In this document: positions 33,379 through 41,100 of the stretch, piece after piece
Numbering within the stretch: position 1 is the first letter of the stretch
Layout: every line of letters begins with the position of its first letter
DNA from: an uncultured Erysipelotrichaceae bacterium
GTDB lineage: Bacteria > Bacillota_I > Bacilli_A > Erysipelotrichales > Erysipelotrichaceae
DNA length: 44,169 bases
Assembly (NCBI GenBank): GCA_903789495.1
Contig: CAIFEQ010000016.1
Coordinates: 1 to 44,169 of the forward strand
Direction of reading: 5' to 3'
Notes under the pieces: model-generated
The model's database searches: none
Told to the model about the DNA's origin: nothing
The model's input: only the letters and a program-made list of their open reading frames with translations
Position numbers and translations under genes: made by a program

Positions 33379-34050
33379 TCAGGAACCGGCAATGACTCTG
33401 GAACTCTGGACTTCTTCCGAATAGGCCTCGACAGCCTGGGATTCATCCGCCTGCAGCTGATCCTGCGGGGCATCATCGAAGACGACCGAATTCTGTTCAT
33501 TCTCAATGGTCGCCTGGGCATCCTCGGAGTAGGTCACCGTGGAACCGATGGTCGCGATCGGGGTATTGTCCGTCACGGCCGATACATTCGCCGCCGCTGC
33601 GCTGATGATGTCCGTGTAGGAATAGCTGCCGGTATAGGCATAGCCATCCAGATAGATATAGCCGATCAGGGTCTGGAACCGGGCCGACGTACCGTCCCAC
33701 CAGCCTTCGTGATAGCCGCCTTCCCAGCCGCCTTCCTGGATATAGACCATGCTGCCGTCAACGGCACTGACATAGCCCACGTGGTTGCTGTAGACGATGA
33801 TGGAATTGGGCGCCGGCGTAGAACCGACTGCCATGCCGATGGCAGCCGCATTGGCATACCAGGACCCGGCATTGCCCAGCGCCGGCAGAATATACCCGGC
33901 ACTCGCCGCCAGTTCCCAGGCACTCCACGTGCAGTTGCCCCAGCCTCCGGAATACGGGTTGCCCTCGGCTGAAATGATATAGGGCTGCACGAGTGCCGCC
34001 GCAGCCATTACCCCCGCTGCCGCGTGCACAAATCTGCTTTTTATGCTCAT
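33379..34050 (-). CDS. Secreted CHAP-domain protein, probable cell-wall amidase/endopeptidase
   Basis: A 223-residue protein with a signal peptide (residues 1 to about 28, ending in IISAEG). The CHAP domain covers about residues 30-155, with the catalytic cysteine in GNCTWSAW and histidine in SNHVGYV. A low-complexity acidic tail follows to the end. CHAP enzymes cut amide bonds in peptidoglycan, so a role in wall turnover or separation is likely. There is no wall-binding domain. No ribosome binding site is present; instead TATAAT lies six bases before the ATG on the minus strand, so the mRNA is predicted to be leaderless. A strong terminator follows the gene, so it is monocistronic. Confidence 0.88.
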   Translation of the reverse strand: MSIKSRFVHAAAGVMAAAALVQPYIISAEGNPYSGGWGNCTWSAWELAASAGYILPALGNAGSWYANAAAIGMAVGSTPAPNSIIVYSNHVGYVSAVDGSMVYIQEGGWEGGYHEGWWDGTSARFQTLIGYIYLDGYAYTGSYSYTDIISAAAANVSAVTDNTPIATIGSTVTYSEDAQATIENEQNSVVFDDAPQDQLQADESQAVEAYSEEVQSSRVIAGS

Positions 34051-34056
34051 GATCCG

Positions 34057-34062
34057 ATTATA
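34057..34062 (-). promoter_or_regulatory. -10 box of the CHAP gene, leaderless-type
   Basis: TATAAT on the minus strand ends six bases before the ATG at 34050, so position +1 would be the start codon itself. There is no AGGAGG-like sequence between them. Confidence 0.65.
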
Positions 34063-34170
34063 CCCCCCGGCTTTGGAATTTGTCCCGCCGGCCGGCCGGG
34101 AAAGGTGCAGATTTCAGGAAATTCACATCTCCATCCCACATTTGACAGACAGTTTCTGTAAAAATGTCCA

Positions 34171-34200
34171 AAAAAACCGATTCTGTCCTACAGAACCGGT
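34171..34200 (-). terminator. Terminator of the M20 peptidase gene
   Basis: ACCGATTCTGT (34176-34186) and ACAGAACCGGT (34190-34200) form an 11-base stem with one G-T pair and a three-base loop. On the minus strand it is followed by a run of T. Confidence 0.9.
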
Positions 34201-34215
34201 CTTTCTGTCTCAAAA

Positions 34216-35580
34216 TTACTGATTGCCGCCCAGTTTATGCATCAGGGTCGCGCGGAACTTGATGTCGGCGACGAAGTCCTCGACCTTGTAGAATTCATTC
34301 GGGGCGTGGACGTTGCTGTTGGGGGTGCCGGTGCCGGCCATGGCAGCCGGGATGTTCTTTTCGGCGCAGAAGTAAGCCAGCGGGCAGGTGCCGGCGGCCT
34401 GGTAGTCCATGGTCGGTTCCTGACCGGTGACCTGCTTTGCCGTCTCCTTCAGGATGGCCGCAAAGGTCGACTTGCTGTCGGAACGGTAGGCCGGTTCACC
34501 CAGCAGCTTGGTGACCTGGACGTCATCGAAGCCATGCTTGTGCAGGTGGGCCTTGACGAGTTCGAGAATATGATCCGGATCCTGACCCGGCACCAGACGG
34601 AAGTCCATCTTGGCTGTTGCCTCGCCCGGCAGGACGGTCTTGACGCCGACACCTTCCCAGCCGGAGGAGAAGCCGGCGATGTTGGCCGTCGGGACGTAAT
34701 GATAATGCTCCAGCAGTTCGATGCCGTCCATGTGATTCAGGTAATGATCCAGGCCCAGATACTTCTTGGTGCCTTCGATGTCGAAGCCGTCCTGTTTCAG
34801 GATCTCGATATCCTCTTCGGTCAGCGGCTGAATGCCGTCATAGAAGCCTTCGATCAGGACCCTGTCCTGGTCATCCTTGAAACTGCTCAAGGCCTTGACC
34901 AGACGCCAGGCCGGATTCTCGACAATGGCGGCCAGGCTGGAATGGGCATCCATGGAGGCCGTCTTCACCTTCAGTTCAATGTACAGACAGCCCTTGTTGC
35001 CAAGCGTGATGACGCAGGGACCGCCATCGGAACCCCGGGTGCCGCCCTCGAAGATGATGCCGTCGCAGAACAGCTGATCCTTGTATTTCTCGGTGAAGTA
35101 CGGCAGGTTGCCCGAGCCGATCTCTTCCTCGCCCTCCAGCATCATCTTGACGCTGCAGGGCAGCTTGCCATAGACCTTCTGATAGGCATCGATCGCAGCC
35201 AGGGAAGCCGCAATGCCGCCCTTGTTGTCAGAGACGCCGCGGCCGTAGAGATTGCCGTCCCGGATATCCAGTTTCCAGGGATCGCTCTTCCAGAGCTCCA
35301 GCGGTTCAACCGGCTGGACGTCGTAGTGATCATAGAAGCCCAGTACCTTGTCGGATTCGCCCTTGACATCCCCGATATAGCAGGTATTGCCGGGGGTCGG
35401 GCATTCCGTGACCTTCAGGCCCTGCTGTTCCAGCTCTCTGACGACCAGAGCTCCCATTTCCTCAATGCCTTCGTGAACGCCGGCAAGACTCTTCTGCGCA
35501 ATCAGTCGGCCCAGGCGGTCAATGTATTCCTGTTGATGGGCGTCGATATACTCGTAGATTTTCTGATCCTCAAATTGCAT
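34216..35580 (-). CDS. M20-family dipeptidase (CNDP-like metallopeptidase)
   Basis: A 454-residue cytoplasmic peptidase. The metal ligands appear as YDHYDVQPVEP near residue 82, DNKGGIAASLAAI near 115-127 and the catalytic EGEEEIGSGN near 147-156, with the late histidine in SNVHAPNEFY. A lid/dimerisation domain is inserted between the two catalytic halves, which gives the usual length of this subgroup. It would release amino acids from dipeptides or small peptides. The ATG at 35580 lies ten bases after AGGAGG and is preferred to an in-frame ATG 27 bases upstream. It is separate from the dipeptidase operon but fits the same peptide-use theme. Confidence 0.92.
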   Translation of the reverse strand: MQFEDQKIYEYIDAHQQEYIDRLGRLIAQKSLAGVHEGIEEMGALVVRELEQQGLKVTECPTPGNTCYIGDVKGESDKVLGFYDHYDVQPVEPLELWKSDPWKLDIRDGNLYGRGVSDNKGGIAASLAAIDAYQKVYGKLPCSVKMMLEGEEEIGSGNLPYFTEKYKDQLFCDGIIFEGGTRGSDGGPCVITLGNKGCLYIELKVKTASMDAHSSLAAIVENPAWRLVKALSSFKDDQDRVLIEGFYDGIQPLTEEDIEILKQDGFDIEGTKKYLGLDHYLNHMDGIELLEHYHYVPTANIAGFSSGWEGVGVKTVLPGEATAKMDFRLVPGQDPDHILELVKAHLHKHGFDDVQVTKLLGEPAYRSDSKSTFAAILKETAKQVTGQEPTMDYQAAGTCPLAYFCAEKNIPAAMAGTGTPNSNVHAPNEFYKVEDFVADIKFRATLMHKLGGNQ

Positions 35581-35691
35581 GATATGCAGTCCTCCTGTTG
35601 TCCTCATTTTACATGCTTTGCAGAAAACAAAATCATGAATTTCATGAAAATAAACGCCTGATTTCTTTCAATAAATCCAATCGGCCAGCAG

Positions 35692-35714
35692 AAAACCTGT
35701 CCTTTCCGGACAGG
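35692..35714 (-). terminator. Terminator of the alpha-amylase gene
   Basis: CCTGTCC (35696-35702) and GGACAGG (35708-35714) form a seven-base stem with a five-base loop. On the minus strand it is followed by TTTTC. Confidence 0.85.
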
Positions 35715-35737
35715 CTGATGGTAAAACACAGACGGTT

Positions 35738-37273
35738 TCAGTGCCGGGCCATCCCGGAGCGTACGGAACCCTGCGTGCGCGGCGAAACCGGCTGAGCCAG
35801 TTTCTTCTGCATGGCCTTTGTGACATACACACTCACGCTGCCGCCTTCCACCGGGAATTCCCCGATGCCTTCTTCATTGACGGTGACTTCCTGCTGCACA
35901 TGCCCCAGGGCATCCACCAGAGTCTGGCGGGCGAAGCTCTTGGAACAGTTGATCTTCCGGCTCGTGCTGCCCCGGTCGGTCATGACCACAACCAGTCCCG
36001 AATCTTCGTGATCCCGGCGGCCCAGACGCACAAAGCCGACCGTATCCGCATCGTCGAAGTAGGCGATTTCGGGGCCATAGGCAGCCAGCCGGTGCAGCTT
36101 CAGCAGGGTCTTCAGTTCCGCACAGGGCGCAATCCCATCGTGGGGAATGCCGTTCAGATCCCCGGCAAAGACACAGGGAATCCCCTGCTCCCGTAACAGG
36201 ACGCAGGCATAGGCCAGCGGCTGGAACCACGCAGGGATATAAGATTCCAGCGCCTGGTGGGGCTGGGTGTCATGGTTGTTGACAAAGGTCACGGCCTGGT
36301 GCGGCCGCCGCTCACTCAGCGTATCCCGGTAGAGGGAACCCATGTCAAAGTTGCCATCTGCGTGCGAGGCATCAAAGAAATGGAAATGCAGCGGCACATC
36401 AAACAGACCGATGTCCTCCTTCTCGCCGACGACGTTCTGCAGCAGGGTATCGATATCCCCGCTCCAGTACTCGCCGACCGCCGGCAGAATCTTCCCGGTG
36501 GTCTTACGCATGTCCCGCACCCAGTCCTGGATGACGGACGCATTGATATGCTTCATGGCATCGATCCGCACTCCGTCGACCGGGACCTCCTTCAGAAACC
36601 AGTGGCCCCAGTCCTTCAGTTCCTGAATGACCCGCGGATTGCCCATATCCAGATCACAGCCCATCAGGTAGTCATAGGTACCGTATTCGCCATTCACCTG
36701 CCTGTCCCAGTCCTTGCCGTCAAAGAGATAGATGCCGCTCTTCTTGGTCTTCTGGTCATAGTCACAGCCGTCGAAACAGTCATGGTCCCAGGTGAAGGAC
36801 GAATACTTCCCCTTCCGGCCCGGGAACGTGAACTTCGTCCAGGCTTCGATCTCATGGGCATCGGAAATCAGTTTCCGCCGGTCTTCGGGATCGCATTCCC
36901 GGGCCATCACCTTCTCCGTGGCATCCCCGCCCAGCCGGTGGTTGAAGACAATATCCGCAATGGTGATGATCCCATTGTCATGCAGTGCCTTCAGACAGGC
37001 GATATACTCCTGCTTCGTCCCGTATTTGGTCCGGACGGTGCCCTTCTGGCGGAATTCTCCCAGGTCATAGAGGTCATACACCCCATAGCCCACATCATGG
37101 ATCCCGGCACTGCCCTTGCCCGCCGGCGGCAGCCAGACGGCGGTGATGCCGTCCTGCCGCAGCTGCGCTGCATCTGATGCCAGGTTCTTCCAGAACGTTC
37201 CGTCTTCCGGGCTGTACCATTCAAAGCACTGATACAGCGTCGGATTCTCATACACAAAATATTCCTGTCTCAT
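35738..37273 (-). CDS. Cytoplasmic alpha-amylase (GH13)
   Basis: A 511-residue GH13 enzyme without a signal peptide. The four conserved regions are intact: DIVFNH (107-112), GVRIDAMKH with nucleophile Asp238, the acid/base Glu268 in VGEYW, and FVNNHD with Asp335. The opening ENPTLYQCFEWYSPEDGTFW is typical of the intracellular AmyA-type subgroup, which breaks down maltodextrins or stored glucan. The start is the ATG at 37273: an upstream frame to 37360 overlaps the promoter. There is no ribosome binding site, but TATAAC lies seven bases before the ATG, so the mRNA is predicted to be leaderless. It is divergent from a TetR gene with only 62 bases between the start codons. Confidence 0.93.
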   Translation of the reverse strand: MRQEYFVYENPTLYQCFEWYSPEDGTFWKNLASDAAQLRQDGITAVWLPPAGKGSAGIHDVGYGVYDLYDLGEFRQKGTVRTKYGTKQEYIACLKALHDNGIITIADIVFNHRLGGDATEKVMARECDPEDRRKLISDAHEIEAWTKFTFPGRKGKYSSFTWDHDCFDGCDYDQKTKKSGIYLFDGKDWDRQVNGEYGTYDYLMGCDLDMGNPRVIQELKDWGHWFLKEVPVDGVRIDAMKHINASVIQDWVRDMRKTTGKILPAVGEYWSGDIDTLLQNVVGEKEDIGLFDVPLHFHFFDASHADGNFDMGSLYRDTLSERRPHQAVTFVNNHDTQPHQALESYIPAWFQPLAYACVLLREQGIPCVFAGDLNGIPHDGIAPCAELKTLLKLHRLAAYGPEIAYFDDADTVGFVRLGRRDHEDSGLVVVMTDRGSTSRKINCSKSFARQTLVDALGHVQQEVTVNEEGIGEFPVEGGSVSVYVTKAMQKKLAQPVSPRTQGSVRSGMARH

Positions 37274-37280
37274 AGTATGG

Positions 37281-37286
37281 GTTATA
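37281..37286 (-). promoter_or_regulatory. -10 box of the alpha-amylase gene, leaderless-type
   Basis: TATAAC on the minus strand, seven bases before the ATG at 37273, without a ribosome binding site between. The -35 region is weak. Confidence 0.6.
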
Positions 37287-37298
37287 ACAGATTCTGGC

Positions 37299-37327
37299 AG
37301 GACAGGCCAGTTTGAGGCTGTTATAAT
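37299..37327 (+). promoter_or_regulatory. Promoter of the TetR gene, leaderless-type
   Basis: AGGACA (37299-37304), 17 bases, then TATAAT (37322-37327). The ATG at 37336 is eight bases further on and no ribosome binding site fits in between. The promoter is interleaved with that of the divergent amylase gene. Confidence 0.65.
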
Positions 37328-37335
37328 GTCCCTGC

Positions 37336-37872
37336 ATGAACAAACGAGTACTGCGGACAACCAAAGCCATCGACCGGGCCCTGCTCAAGCTGCTGCAGGA
37401 ACAGTCCCCGGAAGAGATCACCATCCAGGAAATCGCCGACGAAGCAGGAATCAACCGGGTCACCTTCTACGCGCACTACCGGAACAAGAACGAGGCCATT
37501 CAGCACTGCTGTCAGACCTTCGTCAATTCTCTGTATGACAGCACCGGCGAAAGTTCTGAGGACATGTTCATCAACACCTTCACGGCCATCAAGCGCAATG
37601 CGGCGGTCATCAACCGGCTCAGCCAGGGACCGACCGCCCCGTACTTCGTGGAAGCCCTGCAGAAGTGGATGAGCGACTGGTTCCGGAACCACCGGACCAA
37701 GGCTCCCTCTTCTGTCACCGAAGAAGTCGTCCTGCAGGCCCTGATCTATTCCAACATCGGGATCCTGCTCTGGTATGGACAGCACTGCCAGACCCTGACG
37801 CCTCAGGCCATGGCAAAGGCCTATGAGGAAGGCCTCCACCTGCCGGTAGACAATTACCTCCATCATCAATGA
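37336..37872 (+). CDS. TetR-family transcriptional regulator
   Basis: A 178-residue regulator. The N-terminal helix-turn-helix is at about residues 27-50 (TIQEIADEAGINRVTFYAHY), followed by NKNEAIQHC, the start of the ligand domain. The C-terminal domain ends in a region like the TetR_C subgroup seen in DhaS-type regulators (LQALIYSNIGILLWYGQHC). The effector is unknown. Its start is 62 bases from that of the divergent alpha-amylase, so the shared promoter zone is the natural operator site for both. The mRNA is predicted to be leaderless. Confidence 0.9.
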   Translation: MNKRVLRTTKAIDRALLKLLQEQSPEEITIQEIADEAGINRVTFYAHYRNKNEAIQHCCQTFVNSLYDSTGESSEDMFINTFTAIKRNAAVINRLSQGPTAPYFVEALQKWMSDWFRNHRTKAPSSVTEEVVLQALIYSNIGILLWYGQHCQTLTPQAMAKAYEEGLHLPVDNYLHHQ

Positions 37873-37878
37873 ACACTT

Positions 37879-37918
37879 GGCCGCATCTGCATCCTTATCA
37901 GGACGCAGGCGGCCTTTT
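37879..37918 (+). terminator. Terminator of the TetR gene, T-run merging into next promoter
   Basis: GGCCGC (37879-37884) with CTGC (37887-37890) pairs with GCAG (37905-37908) and GCGGCC (37909-37914). The T-run 37915-37918 runs directly into the TATAAT of the following gene. Confidence 0.85.
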
Positions 37919-37923
37919 ATAAT
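37918..37923 (+). promoter_or_regulatory. -10 box of the PAP2 gene, leaderless-type
   Basis: TATAAT ends six bases before the GTG start at 37930. The upstream terminator hairpin occupies the spacer and -35 region, so any -35 element would lie within the stem. Confidence 0.65.
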
Positions 37924-37929
37924 GGTGCC

Positions 37930-38625
37930 GTGAAACCCTTCATCCACTGGACTCTGGAACATCCCCTGCTCGAGCAGATCGCCTTCTGGCTGGTGTATCT
38001 CGGCCTTTTCCGGCTGGCCGAAGTCCTGATCACCGAACCCGTCTGGATCGTGCACTGTTTTCTGGATGACCTCATCCCCTTCTGGAAGTATGCCCTGCCG
38101 GGCTACTGCCTCTGGTTTGCGGCCATTGTCTATACCATCATCCGCTTCCTCTTTGCCGGCTGTCGGAAAGACTATCTGCATTTCATCCTCGCTCTGCAGA
38201 GCAGCAGCCTGGCGGTGCTGCTCTTCTATTTCCTGGTTCCCAACGGGCTGGCCTTAAGACCGGCTGCTGTGGAGGGAAATGATCTGTTTGCCATCACCAT
38301 CCGGGCGCTCTGGGCAGTCGACAGTCCCTGCAACGTCTGTCCCAGCCTGCATGTGCTGATTGCCCTTATCATCGATCTTTCCTGGCAGGATTCGTCCTTC
38401 CTGCAAGACCGTCCCGGCACCCGGGTGCTGGTCCACGTCCTGGATGCCTGCATCATCGCTTCCACCGTCCTGCTCAAGCAGCACTCGGTGATCGATGTCC
38501 TGGCCGCCCTGGTCTGGGGCTTCTTCGTCTATGCCCGCACCGGCGTAACGGTCAGTCACATCACCAGCGAAGATCTCACACAGAAAGTCTGGCAGAAACC
38601 CCTGCCGGGCAGAAAGAATGCCTGA
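37930..38625 (+). CDS. PAP2-superfamily membrane phosphatase
   Basis: A 231-residue membrane protein with about six hydrophobic segments. The PAP2 motifs are partly visible: CNVCPSLHVLIAL near residue 138 (the PSxH part) and KQHSVIDVLAALVWG near 187 (the histidine and Asp of motif three). Members dephosphorylate lipid phosphates such as undecaprenyl pyrophosphate or phosphatidate on the outer face of the membrane. The start is a GTG at 37930 without a ribosome binding site, predicted to be leaderless. It stands 36 bases before the GH36-like gene, which has its own promoter. Confidence 0.85.
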   Translation: MKPFIHWTLEHPLLEQIAFWLVYLGLFRLAEVLITEPVWIVHCFLDDLIPFWKYALPGYCLWFAAIVYTIIRFLFAGCRKDYLHFILALQSSSLAVLLFYFLVPNGLALRPAAVEGNDLFAITIRALWAVDSPCNVCPSLHVLIALIIDLSWQDSSFLQDRPGTRVLVHVLDACIIASTVLLKQHSVIDVLAALVWGFFVYARTGVTVSHITSEDLTQKVWQKPLPGRKNA

Positions 38626-38661
38626 CAGGCATGCTAGAATAGAACCCAGAAGGAGGCGGGT

Positions 38662-40251
38662 ATGGAACTGAACTATCATCTTAAAGCTATGACCGGGACC
38701 GAAGTCCCGGTGGAACAGAGCGGCACGGCTGACTGGCAGGACGCTCAGCTTCATGTTGTCCTGGACCTGCCGGAACCGGTATCCCTGCTGTCCGTGCGGG
38801 CCTGGTTCCCGCTGGCCGTCGGCAGTGACCAGCGACTGTTCTTCAATGGCTATCAGTCGGAAACCCACAGTCCGGAATATAAACGCTACGACCAGCAGAA
38901 AGGCCTGGGCGGTCTGCAGGAGACCGTGCTGTCCTACTACGGCCTGGATCACCGCGGCGATTACTTCATCACCGGCTATCCTAACCGCAAGGGCATCCTG
39001 CACGGCTACTCCTGGTGCTGGATCCGTTCCGGGGATACCTACCAGCTGTTTGCCTCGCTGGATGAAACCAACGGCTATACTGTCTTCACCTACGATGCGG
39101 AAAAGCAGGAAATGACGGTCAGCCGCGACTGCATGAATGTCGAGGTCCAGGGCAGCTGGCATGCCTTTGATCTCTTCACCGCCACCGGCAGTGAGGAGGA
39201 GGTCTTCAATGCCTGGTTTGCGGCCCTGCAGATAAAGCCCCGTACCAGCCGGCATCTGTGCGGGTATGCGACGGGCTGGGATCTTGGCACCGAGGTCAGT
39301 GCCCAGGGGATTACCGAGCGTCTGGATGCCCTGGAAGAGATGTGCCAGCCAGGCGATCTGATCCTGATCGATGCCGGCTGGCAGACTGCCATCGGTGACT
39401 GGACCTTCCGCCGGGACCACTTCCCGCAGGGACTGCAGCCCGTTGTGCAGGCCATTCATGAACGCGGCTTCCAGGCCGGTCTGGCCCTGGCACCGTTCGT
39501 CGCCTCGGCCCGTTCCGCCCTTTCCTCCCTGCACAGCGACTGGTTCCTGAAAGCGGCGGGGAAGAACTGGCGCATCAGTGCCGAAGAAGACGGCTGTTTC
39601 AGTCTGGACTTCCAGAATCCGGCCGTACGCAGCTATCTGCAGGATACGTTTGAGACCATCTTTCAGCTCTGGGGTTTTGATCTGGTCAAGTGTGAAGCCC
39701 TCTATGCCGGCGCCCCGTTCGGGACGAAAGAGAAATCCCGGGCCGCCGTCATGAGCGAAGAACTTGACTTTCTGAGAGCATGCTGTCAGGATCATCCGAT
39801 CCTGGCCTGCCAGGTGCCCCTGATGCCGGCTTTCGGCAAGGTGGAATACTGCTCCGTCGTGCCGGATCTCAGCCTCAGCCTGGATGATCCGCTCTACATG
39901 CGCAAGGCAGGCAACGAGCGGACCTCGACCCGGAACCTGCTGGAGAATGCCTGGAACCGGCGCATGCTGAATGAACGGGCCTTCCTGAACGACAATAACG
40001 TTCTGCTGGCCCGGCACAAGGATCTGAAGCTGTCGACGGCCGAAGTGGAAAAGCTCTGCATCTCGGATGCCCTGCTGGCCGGGACCTGGCTGAGCGGGGA
40101 GAATCCCAATGGCACAACACCGGAAATCCTGTCCCACTACAGAAGACTGCGCCGCTTCACCAAGGCAGAGGATAAGCAGTATCACTGCAGCGAACATGGT
40201 CCGGTGGTGACCTACCGCATCGGCGATGCCCACAATACCGTTCTGCTGTAA
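38662..40251 (+). CDS. GH36-like protein related to alpha-galactosidase, altered active site
   Basis: A 529-residue protein with an N-terminal beta-rich domain (1 to about 190) and a TIM-barrel catalytic domain. Barrel landmarks are GYATGWDLGTE near 201, LILIDAGWQ near 233, FQAGLALAPFVA near 270 and LDFQNPAVRSYL near 315. In alpha-galactosidases the next strand carries a Lys-x-Asp nucleophile; here it reads GFDLVKCEALYAG, with Glu345 where Asp is expected. The later acid/base strand reads YCSVVPDLS, keeping the Asp but lacking the usual Arg. It may hydrolyse an alpha-galactoside poorly or have another specificity. AGGAGG lies just before the ATG, and TAGAAT is the likely -10 at about 38634. 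No signal peptide. Confidence 0.85.
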   Translation: MELNYHLKAMTGTEVPVEQSGTADWQDAQLHVVLDLPEPVSLLSVRAWFPLAVGSDQRLFFNGYQSETHSPEYKRYDQQKGLGGLQETVLSYYGLDHRGDYFITGYPNRKGILHGYSWCWIRSGDTYQLFASLDETNGYTVFTYDAEKQEMTVSRDCMNVEVQGSWHAFDLFTATGSEEEVFNAWFAALQIKPRTSRHLCGYATGWDLGTEVSAQGITERLDALEEMCQPGDLILIDAGWQTAIGDWTFRRDHFPQGLQPVVQAIHERGFQAGLALAPFVASARSALSSLHSDWFLKAAGKNWRISAEEDGCFSLDFQNPAVRSYLQDTFETIFQLWGFDLVKCEALYAGAPFGTKEKSRAAVMSEELDFLRACCQDHPILACQVPLMPAFGKVEYCSVVPDLSLSLDDPLYMRKAGNERTSTRNLLENAWNRRMLNERAFLNDNNVLLARHKDLKLSTAEVEKLCISDALLAGTWLSGENPNGTTPEILSHYRRLRRFTKAEDKQYHCSEHGPVVTYRIGDAHNTVLL

Positions 40252-40253
40252 GG

Positions 40254-40275
40254 AGAGGGAGAAATCCCTCTTTCA
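40254..40275 (+). terminator. Short hairpin with GAAA loop after the GH36-like gene
   Basis: AGAGGGA (40254-40260), a GAAA loop, and TCCCTCT (40265-40271), followed by TTTC. The stem is good but the T-run is short. Confidence 0.6.
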
Positions 40276-40283
40276 GCGTCCTG

Positions 40284-40292
40284 TGCTAAGAT
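40284..40292 (+). promoter_or_regulatory. Extended -10 of the VanY-like gene, leaderless-type
   Basis: TG, one base, then TAAGAT (40287-40292). The ATG at 40300 follows after seven bases with no ribosome binding site. An in-frame ATG at 40291 overlaps the -10 box and is therefore unlikely as start. Confidence 0.6.
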
Positions 40293-40299
40293 GGGATTC

Positions 40300-41061
40300 A
40301 TGACAAACAGAAAAAAAACCGGCTGTCTGCTCAGCCTGGCGCTGGTCTTAAGCGGCTGCACCTCTTCCGCCGCCGCAGCCAGTACTGCCGCCGCCACCCA
40401 GCGGCCCGTGCCCGAGCAGGACAGCGAAACGGCCACCCCGGAGGCCACCCTGGATCCTTCGGTCTTCACGGATACCGGCAGCCTGCTTCTTCTGGCCAAC
40501 AAGAGCCACCGGCTGCCGGAAGGCTATGTGCCGGAGAATCTGGTGGCTGTGGATATTCCGACCACCAACAGCGGCGTCATGATGGTCTCCGTGGCCAATG
40601 ATGCCCTGAATGAGATGGCTGCCGCAGCCGCTGCGGACGGGGTGACGCTGAAGATCTCCAGCGCCTACCGCTCAGAAGAATACCAGGCCAGTCTCTACAA
40701 CGGCTATGTGGCCAGCTATGGCACCGAAATTGCCGACACGATCAGTTCCCGGCCCGGCTACAGCGATCATCAGACCGGTCTGGCTGCCGACTTTGTCGAA
40801 GGCGACGGCTCCCTCAACGGCACCAACTTCTCGGAAGAATTCGAAGCTACCGCCAGCGGCCAGTGGCTGCGGGAACATGCCCATGAATACGGCTTCATCA
40901 TGCGCTATCCCAAGGGCAAGCAGGAAATCACCGGCTATGCCTATGAACCCTGGCATTTCCGCTATATCGGAGTGGAGTATGCCACCGCGATCTATGAAAC
41001 GGATGTCTATGAGTCTTTCGAAGAATACTTCGGGGTCACCGGCGGAGATTATCTCGAGTAA
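40300..41061 (+). CDS. D-alanyl-D-alanine carboxypeptidase lipoprotein, VanY-like
   Basis: A 253-residue lipoprotein. The signal ends in LVLSGCTSS (lipobox Cys near residue 18) and is followed by a Ser/Ala/Thr-rich linker. The M15B catalytic domain has SAYRSEEYQASLY, the zinc site SDHQTGLAADFV (His and Asp) and EPWHFRYIG (catalytic Glu and zinc His), all intact. It would remove the terminal D-Ala from peptidoglycan stem peptides on the outer surface. VanY proper belongs to glycopeptide-resistance clusters; nothing else of such a cluster is here, so a housekeeping wall role is more likely. Predicted leaderless. A bidirectional terminator follows. Confidence 0.93.
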   Translation: MTNRKKTGCLLSLALVLSGCTSSAAAASTAAATQRPVPEQDSETATPEATLDPSVFTDTGSLLLLANKSHRLPEGYVPENLVAVDIPTTNSGVMMVSVANDALNEMAAAAAADGVTLKISSAYRSEEYQASLYNGYVASYGTEIADTISSRPGYSDHQTGLAADFVEGDGSLNGTNFSEEFEATASGQWLREHAHEYGFIMRYPKGKQEITGYAYEPWHFRYIGVEYATAIYETDVYESFEEYFGVTGGDYLE

Positions 41062-41063
41062 CA

Positions 41064-41100
41064 AAAGCAGGAAGTCATGCGCGCATGATTTCCTGTTTTT
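41064..41100. terminator. Bidirectional terminator between vanY-like and gntR-like genes
   Basis: CAGGAA and TTCCTG arms with an inner TCATGCGCGCATGA palindrome (41068-41095). T-runs follow on both strands: TTTTT on plus, CTTTTGTT on minus. The two flanking genes converge here. Confidence 0.88.

Noticed and set aside
34237-35661. Plus-strand open frame of about 474 codons
   Set aside because: It is antisense to the M20 dipeptidase, whose metal-binding motifs are intact.
38254-40233. Long open frame of about 659 codons on the minus strand
   Set aside because: It lies opposite the GH36-like gene, which has clear motifs, a ribosome binding site and normal codon use. The protein read is low-complexity and matches no family.
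40300-41061. Glycopeptide-resistance (van) locus
   Set aside because: Only a VanY-like carboxypeptidase is present; no ligase, dehydrogenase, VanX or two-component system is nearby.
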